Source of the DNA: Iris pallida
Lineage: Eukaryota > Streptophyta > Magnoliopsida > Asparagales > Iridaceae
DNA: 64,000 nucleotides
Assembly: GCA_029216955.1 (NCBI GenBank)
Contig: JANAVB010015600.1
Span: 27,014,188-27,078,187, forward strand
Direction of reading: 5' to 3'
A program made the translations under genes and the position numbers. The first letter of the stretch is position 1, and each line of letters opens with the position of its first letter. The notes under the pieces were generated by a model. The model saw only the letters and a list, made by a program, of their open reading frames with translations. It ran no database searches and had not been told where the DNA came from. This document shows positions 58,001 through 64,000 of the stretch, piece after piece.

Positions 58001-59279
58001 TTCTCTCAGTTCCAAGTGTCCTGATGACTTTTCAAGCAAATCATAGATAACCTAGAATTCATAGGAAATATGACACATTACCCCGTCTAATATGAAATGT
58101 CAAATTTACAAGGACCACAATATTACAACCATCAAAATTCACACCATACTTCGTTGTAAACTTCGAGGTAGGAACATGAGACTTCAAAGACATCTGAGCT
58201 CTCATCCTTTTTTATAAGATCAAATATGGTATTTAAGCTAAGAACCATGAGTCCTGGATCATCACGTGTTCCAACCATTGTGTAAGTTTTGCCGCTGTCA
58301 AACGTATAAAACAAGAATTAAGCAAGAAAAAGGAAATCAGCAGACAATCACCTCCAAGCCACAATCACATCAAATAAGAATCATGCAAACCAATTCCAAA
58401 GCCTAATGTAATGGTTCCCAAAACTGGAAGACCTCAAAGGTGTAAGATACTTAAAGAGGATAGAAGAGCTGCCATACAAAGAGAACAAGCAATAGAATAT
58501 TGAAACACTAATTTCATATTTGAAATTAAAATTGACAGGAAATTCGAGATTGAAAACTCGCCAGGAATCTGAGTAGGACTAGTGAACTGCAATCACAATT
58601 TAAGTATCAAAACCTTGACCCAATGCAAAATTGTAAAGCATGCATGGTGTCCAAGTAACCTACCACCTAAACGTATTTCGTACCCAAAGATGCCAAAACT
58701 TTCTATAAGATCCCATCTATTACTGTCCTTTTCACCTCTAGTATTTGAGGCAGTCCTGTGTATCTTTGGGCATGTCCTTCAAAGGTGGTTTTATTTACTT
58801 CTGATAATATCAGTAAAGATGACCCATGGGCCATGGACAAGATTCACGAGTATGTCAGCTATAATATCATCTGGAAATGAATGATGGAGCTTAAGAAATT
58901 CTAAGGAACACAATTTTGTAAAGTATAAATATTTCCGTTAATGATAGCTTCTTCAAAGCTTTAAGAGTTTGTCTTCTGATAATACTAGATAGATAACATT
59001 AATTACATAGTAAAAAAATTACATGGGCTGTATTAACCTATGTTTGATAATAAGGTATTTTTACAATAGGATGTACAATTTAGTAGTTCTTTCATAAAAT
59101 CTAGTGCAAACTTAAGCTTTTCATCCCGTACGTACACTAAACCATTCCAAGACACCTATCAAGTAAGAGAAATAATGCCCACAAAGACAATACCTTCCAG
59201 TCGAACCATATGCAAATACAGTCGCATTAAGACCTTGAACAACGCCAGCAATTGTTGAAGAAATATTCTTATAAACATC
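52039..59279 (-). CDS. KIN8B: Kinesin-8 (KIN-8B-like) gene, 5' end missing
   Basis: Microtubule motor of the kinesin-8 family. Exons (minus strand, in order): 59194-59279, 58150-58294, 57956-58051, 57502-57593, 57080-57181, 56844-56990, 56626-56776, 55254-55316, 54923-55159, 52862-52966, 52671-52784, 52039-52578. Every junction is GT-AG and phases match throughout, giving 625 residues. Motor motifs: FAYGSTGSGKT (P-loop, split by the first intron), [18 protein letters not shown] (switch I), LVDLAGSER (switch II), [25 protein letters not shown]. Next come a neck and coiled-coil region ([37 protein letters not shown]) and a tail with [13 protein letters not shown] and [14 protein letters not shown]. 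The first 80-100 residues of a kinesin motor, before DVYKNI, are absent; their exons lie beyond 64000 or are lost. The second name choice, KIN-8A, is less likely. Confidence 0.9.
52967..54922 (-). other. Large kinesin intron (1.96 kb)
   Basis: Separates the exon ending DDAIANEQ from that beginning VTGMDE. No transposon with clear ends seen. Small ORFs at 53157-53578 have no domain. Confidence 0.7.
55317..56625 (-). other. Kinesin intron after the motor domain (1.3 kb)
   Basis: Lies between KTHIH and KNVGTVD. AT-rich with no recognised element. Confidence 0.7.
58295..59193 (-). other. Kinesin intron splitting the P-loop codon
   Basis: 899 bp. The upstream exon ends GGAAG (two bases AG of a serine codon) and the downstream exon begins C, restoring GSTGSGKT. 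Confidence 0.85.
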
Positions 59280-59790
59280 CTGAAAACAACGACATGAGAA
59301 TTCTAGAATTATTTCAACAGAAGTCTAAATGTTTGTGATGCTTCAAGCATAGATCTGAAAAAGGAAATAAGAATTTTAAAAAATTGATCCATATATACTA
59401 AAGTTATATTCTTGGAAAAGGTACAGCTATAGATTAAAGGTTCTGTAGATGACTATATAAGAGGGGACATCCTCATCTGAGCAATGTCACCAAGATTCAG
59501 CAGTTAACCAAAAGAAATGTCTGCCTACAGTGTCACCATAGATCGAGTCCCATAATATTTAAGTTCAAGAACTCAAGATGGTCTCAAAACTAAGTATAAT
59601 AGGCTAAAAAAGGATTATGAATTAAGATAATGGCAAGTATACATATAAAGATAGTACAAATAGAGTACAAAGTAAAATATTCATTATTTAACTGCAATCC
59701 TATTCATTGAGTAGCCATCACGCTGTATCTTATGTTAAGAACCTGATGTTCCAGACACTTTTGGACTTTTCGGTCACCAGAAAACCGGTG

Positions 59791-59943
59791 TTCCATGTTG
59801 GAGAACAGAATCTGCATGGTTTCAATAGGAATCACATGCAACCACCAACAATACTGACACGGAGATGTTCCATGTCGGAGGACAGAATCTGCATGGTTTC
59901 AATAGGAATCACATGCAACCACCAACAATACTGACACGGAGAT
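59791..59943 (+). repeat. 87-bp tandem duplication
   Basis: TTCCATGTTGGAGAACAGAA at 59791 recurs as TTCCATGTCGGAGGACAGAA at 59878. Both are followed by the same 'tctgcatggtttcaatagg' and 'aatactgacacggagat' stretches; the second copy is partial. Confidence 0.85.
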
Positions 59944-60439
59944 ATACACCCATTCCTGCTAGAGATGATAAACACAACTTTTACTATACTATATATTGTG
60001 TAAGACTTCATGGTCAAACAGGATTTCTATTTTCTTCTTCCAAATTTAAATGAGATGGATATGCTCAAAGAGAATAGTATGCAACAGAGAATGGTTTTTG
60101 GGTATCAACATTGCCAAACTCCTTCATGAAAGAAAGAAGATGTTTAGTGTGCTAGATGAAATGATTCGACAAAAACCAGAATTCACTCATCAAGCTAGAA
60201 GCTAATCACCTACTTTTCTCTAGGAAAGGCCAAGAGCCGGTACCCTTTGAAGATGGGACTTGAGAATGCTTGCAATGATGTTTTTTTGGAGGTACTATTT
60301 TATATGATCTGCATTTTGCAACTTAAATGTCAGTCTAGACAATTACAAACTGAAAAGAGAACTTCTGAGAATGCTGTCAATGGATAGCTTTAAGACCTAT
60401 TAATACGGTAACTATTGATTGGGCCAATGTTATTCTCCA

Positions 60440-60980
60440 TGACATGTGTTCGAGATATCGGATATCCGGTTCATATTGGTTTGGGTTTTGAGATATGGGA
60501 TGTCAGATATCGGAGATATATTGAAATAACGGAGATCAATAAATATATAAGATATTATAAACTTAATGTCCTATCAAATTCAATTTTCTAGATGTACTAA
60601 ATGTTCTAAATGTCATAGAAGGCTAAAAAATAAGTAACTAACAAGAAACATCTAATATAACATCATAACAATTATAATACTATAAATACAAATAAAAAAA
60701 CTAGTAATATTAATAATGTTGTATCAATATAAAAACCTACTAACCCAACCAAATCTGACCCGAAAGCACTTATTCACCTCTAATAACTGATATTTTCATA
60801 TATCGGTAGATATCGGTAGACATTATATAGGCCGATATATTGGATTATGACCAATAATTTTTTTCTCAAAACTATATATATGATATATATGGCTGAAATA
60901 TGTTGGTTTAGACCTCAAACCGATATATATGTCAATATCGCGATTTCTATAACAATGATATCTACCCCAAGAAGGAGGAT
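60440..60980. repeat. Region rich in GATATCGG words
   Basis: At least six ATATCGG/CCGATAT words on both strands flanking an AT-rich centre; a probable old MITE-like element with partly inverted ends. Family not recognised. Confidence 0.45.
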
Positions 60981-61157
60981 GTTAGCAATGTACCCAAATT
61001 TTATTTTCCTTAAATATCCGCCCTGGCCATTAATTTTAAGGAGTCTATGGTGTATATGTGTGTATATAATGCTTCCAAAAAATGGATGATAGGACTCATA
61101 TGTCCACCACCCTTACATCAAAGCCTCCTACATTGACTCAACCCGAACAAACTATTA

Positions 61158-61395
61158 CCACTGTTCTAAAAGGCGGCCTAGGCGCTAGGCCCTTGGTGCC
61201 CGCCTGATGTCCGCCTAGGCGCCCGCCTAGACCCCCGACGTCCGACTATGCATGTGTTTGGAATTTTATGGTCTTTTATGTAATTCTTAGTATATTTTTT
61301 GGATTTTTTATTTATTTTTGAACGGCCTAGATTAGGCGGCCGCCTCGGCGCTAGGCAGCATGTGTCCGTCCGACTAGCGCCTAGCGCTTTTCACA
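61158..61395. mobile_element. MITE-like element with GGCGCTAGGC ends
   Basis: The left side has AAAAGGCGGCCTAGGCGCTA and the right side GGCGCTAGGC...CGCCTAGCGCTTTT. These are GC-rich, partly self-complementary ends around an AT-rich core. About 240 bp, no ORF, superfamily uncertain. Confidence 0.55.
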
Positions 61396-61479
61396 ACCTT
61401 GAGCATTACAGACTCTCATTATAACTTATACATACTATTCCCTTTAGTAGAGCAAGATCTAACTCCAACGTCCTAAGTT

Positions 61480-63170
61480 ACATCCTGTTTTTTGCGCATG
61501 GCTCTTTCCTTTGGAGGTGGGCTACCCCCTCTTGCAAAAGTTGCAGCCAGCATTCGTTCACCTTGGTAAAATGATCGGAACCAACTAGGACCTCCTCGTA
61601 TGTACACGCGTAGTCAGTTGACTCCTGATCAAGCACATCTGTTGAGCTTTCCACCTGACACCAACTAGACTTTGATGGGAGTACGAGAATTGGATTGGCC
61701 AATTCTTGCCAGACTCTGCGTTCACCTCCGAACTCCTCGGCGTAGGCTGGGTGTCATGATCATGGACCAGTAGACAGAGGTCCACTGGTACCGCAGAAAG
61801 CCCTCCCCGTTGACATTGCCTAAAGAAGGCAAAATGACTGGCCTAACTGTGAGGGGCATCGGACCTTCTCTGGTTCCATTCCAATCAAGGCTAACTGCAC
61901 AGCCAAGAGAGATGGCTTGAGAGTCTATCCCAGCTTCTGTAGGTTATGGCAAAGGTTCCGTTTCCATTGTCGAACATGAAGGCTGCCCCTAAGCAACAAT
62001 CACCTCCATATGTTCACGGAGAACTTCCATTAGTTCTTCTCGAATGGAATCGCCTGATAGATCTGGGTAGTAAACTCCTCATGACCAAGACATTGGCACG
62101 CAGCGCACTTAGGAGGAGTACACTAACTTTATTGGCAGCACTAGTCATCGTCCCTCCGAAAGGCATATTCGAACCTCATGTGGTAAGGACCGCTATGTCG
62201 AGACCTCAACTAGTATTCTTGCAAATGCTAGTCTTTTGCGGTGGGCCGTAGGAATATCTAGCTTGAGCGGGATCCCATAACGCTAGCGAGCTTGCAGAGG
62301 ACCTCGTTCCACGGGGTCAAGGGAAACCTCAGGAACTGTACCCAAATGGGTACTGCGACAAGATCTCTTTCCTTGAAAATTTGTGGATCCATCACTTGAC
62401 TACCACGAGACGTCCATCGAACATCCAGGGGCCTTCTCCAAGGACCTTCTCTAAGTCCTCTTCCTCCCCAAAATGAATTAGGAAGAAGTCGTTTTCTCAA
62501 GAGAAGATTTCAAGCAATCCTCACAGATGCCAAATGTCACACACAAAGCCTAAAAGCGGGTGGAAGGCCGGCCACATAAAAAACTACTGCTCCGCCACTC
62601 GGCAATGGAAGGGCCATATCAGTTGCAGAGACGACCGTTGTGCGAACCCCCTCCAACTTGATCGGTTCCTTTTATCCCAGACTAGGCACATCTCGTTTCT
62701 CCGAAGGCTTGCAGATCGAAGCCCGGCTCCTGGAGGAGAATTTGGAGAAGATCTGCTCTCCTCTAATTATAGGGAAGAGAAACTTCTTTTATGGACGTCC
62801 CCACCATCAGGACTCTTTTGCTGAGTCTCAGACATCTCCACATTGCTCCCGGATTGAGGCAAAGGGGCAGCTCCCAACTCGGAAAACTCTTTTCAAGTAC
62901 AACTCTTACCTCGACCCAGTCCACGCTTCTTCGATGTCAGGGGTGGGGGGGGGGGCATATCCATTTGGTGCATTGTCTGGACGGTGCCACAAACGGTATC
63001 TCCCTAGCACTGCTGCCTTTTAGCTTTGCGCCCGACAACTGTGGTCCAACCCTCTCCAAGTGAGAGGGCGCCTGCAAGCCCCCTCCTTCTCAAGGTTGAC
63101 AGGAACCCCTCCACGATGTCCTCTCCTCCACATCTTGAGCACCGCCCCGCCGCCGCAAACATAGGAGAAG
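61480..63170 (-). pseudogene. LINE ORF1-like (DUF4283) remnant
   Basis: Broken minus-strand frames. 62258-62500 encodes RDLVAVPIWVQFLRFPLTPW and LCKLASVMG, typical of the DUF4283 domain in the first ORF of plant L1-type LINEs. Further on (62068-62121) another frame reads PPKCAACQCLGH, the zinc-knuckle that follows it in this family. Many frameshifts and stops. Its RT part is not seen downstream. The element lies upstream of the kinesin exons, probably in an intron or the 5' flank. Confidence 0.68.
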
Positions 63171-63208
63171 CCCTAGTGCCGACAATTCTCTAGAGCTCGA
63201 GCACATTC

Positions 63209-63212
<4 letters not shown>

Positions 63213-63274
<62 letters not shown>
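63213..63274. repeat. (TA)n tract, tail of SINE-like unit 1
   Basis: About 28 TA units interrupted once by TTA. Directly follows (minus strand) the tRNA-like unit at 63275-63383. Confidence 0.95.
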
Positions 63275-63275
<1 letters not shown>

Positions 63276-63380
63276 TTTTGGAATCAGGTAAATTATTTAT
63301 GGATTCGCTCCCATTGGGATTCGAACTCCTGACCACTCGGGCCGCATGCATCACTCTTAACCACTAGGCTAGAGGTCATC

Positions 63381-63383
<3 letters not shown>
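63275..63383 (-). mobile_element. tRNA-derived SINE-like unit 1
   Basis: On the minus strand, TAGCCTAGTGGTTAAGAG (box A-like) and GGAGTTCGAATCCC (box B) are about 30 nt apart. A short body follows, ending GATTCCAAAAAA, then a (TA)n tail. About 109 bp. Confidence 0.6.

Positions 63384-63431
<48 letters not shown>
63384..63431. repeat. (TA)n tract, tail of SINE-like unit 2
   Basis: About 24 TA units between the two tRNA-like units. Confidence 0.95.
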
Positions 63432-63433
<2 letters not shown>

Positions 63434-63534
63434 TCCTACCATAATTGGAAGGAATAATCCACTTTTCCGTGGGATTGAACCCATCCAGGATGCGCTATCT
63501 CTCCACCTATTAACCGCTACAGCCAGGAGGCTTT

Positions 63535-63537
<3 letters not shown>
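63432..63537 (-). mobile_element. tRNA-derived SINE-like unit 2
   Basis: On the minus strand, GGCTGTAGCGGTTAATAGG (box A-like) and GGGTTCAATCCC (box B), a short body ending ATGGTAGGAG, then a (TA)n tail. Different in sequence from unit 1 but built the same way and in the same orientation. Confidence 0.58.

Positions 63538-63580
<43 letters not shown>
63538..63580. repeat. (TA)n tract, likely tail of LINE remnant
   Basis: About 21 TA units directly after (minus strand) the terminal segment of the LINE at 63581-64000. Confidence 0.93.
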
Positions 63581-63583
<3 letters not shown>

Positions 63584-63701
63584 TTTTTTCGAAGAAGGTA
63601 ATATTATAGATTAAACCAAATATTACAAACTATGATATATATATTCTTTTTTCGAAGAAGGTAAATATTATAGATTAAACCAAATATTACAAACTATGAT
63701 C
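63581..63701. repeat. 58-bp direct duplication at LINE 3' end
   Basis: TTCTTTTTTCGAAGAAGGTA and the following AT-rich 38 bp occur at 63581 and again at 63644. Confidence 0.9.
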
Positions 63702-64000
63702 CAGCCCAGATTACAAAATAGGTTATCTGGGATCCAGGATATCTATGTCAGCATTTATATTTCTTTGTACATCAAAATTACTGAGGAAAAGACCCTCAAA
63801 GATCAGTCTATTATGTTCCCTCCACACATGCCAAACAACAGCCCCAAAGATTATTCTGAGTCGACAATAATCTCTCATATTGTTGCCCTTCTACGCTTTA
63901 ACATCATTCCAAAGAGAATAAATACCTTGCACTGTGCGGTAGGAGTGCCAAACTTAGCCCTCTGAGCTCTCCATAAATCCTAAACATAGTCACAAACAAA
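63640..64000 (-). pseudogene. LINE 3' remnant (post-RT region)
   Basis: In one minus-strand frame, QGIYSLWNDVKA, a stop, then RIIFGAVVWHVWREHNRLIF (63790-63860) and FDVQRNINADIDI. This matches the conserved C-terminal W-x-x-R-N-x-x-I-F segment of plant L1-type ORF2. It is truncated by the window edge and has stops. Confidence 0.68.

Noticed and set aside
63275..63537. Possible functional tRNA genes from box A and box B matches
   Set aside because: The surrounding sequence does not form a convincing cloverleaf by eye, and the units end in (TA)n tails. SINE-like is the better reading.

Overview
The window is nuclear DNA of a flowering plant: a spliced kinesin gene with small canonical introns, plant L1-type LINEs, hAT and Tourist/PIF-Harbinger-type MITEs, Ty3/gypsy LTR retrotransposons including one of the Tat lineage, and long (TA)n and (GA)n microsatellites. 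I cannot name the species. About 85% is mobile DNA and the only host gene I recognise is a partial kinesin-8 gene at the right.

Layout. 1-6900: a patchwork of MITEs, three hAT-type elements (two of one family in opposite orientation with 8-bp target duplications), microsatellites and a decayed LINE (3828-5492). 6924-44933: one Tourist-like element (TAA duplications) split by a 36.8-kb stack of LTR retrotransposons. Removing the layers in order gives exact 5-bp duplications at each level: element I (7364-44141, GGGTG), II (9772-38580, AAAAG), III (12189-36832, CTAAC), and two separate insertions in III: solo LTR IV (15165-17799, AGCAT) in its left LTR and Tat element V (20558-34567, TCTAC) in its right LTR. 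I and III are non-coding elements with very long LTRs, II and IV are solo LTRs, and only V carries gag-pol, on the minus strand and broken by frameshifts.

The most unusual part is the 2.9-kb stretch of V between integrase and its 3' LTR (21659-24560). It holds three plus-strand (antisense) promoter-like modules. Each has a TATA box, a TTCATTCT octamer 25-30 nt before an ATG, and a short ORF. The middle one reads through a canonical GT-AG intron with a matching phase. A short motif, GCGTAAA, recurs in V's LTRs, in a palindromic coding repeat before gag, and in that antisense intron.

44934-49835: small MITEs, then three Tourist-like elements abutting at shared TTA sites. The outer two are the same family in inverted orientation, giving a 3.3-kb inverted repeat whose arms carry expanded GTCGTTTTT-type repeats. 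50091-59279: minus-strand KIN-8B-like kinesin gene, twelve exons joined with consistent phases plus a probable extra 3' exon beyond a solo LTR. Its N-terminal exons lie outside the window or are lost. 59280-64000: upstream intron or 5' flank filled with MITEs, a LINE ORF1 remnant, tRNA-derived SINE-like units with (TA)n tails, and the 3' end of another LINE.
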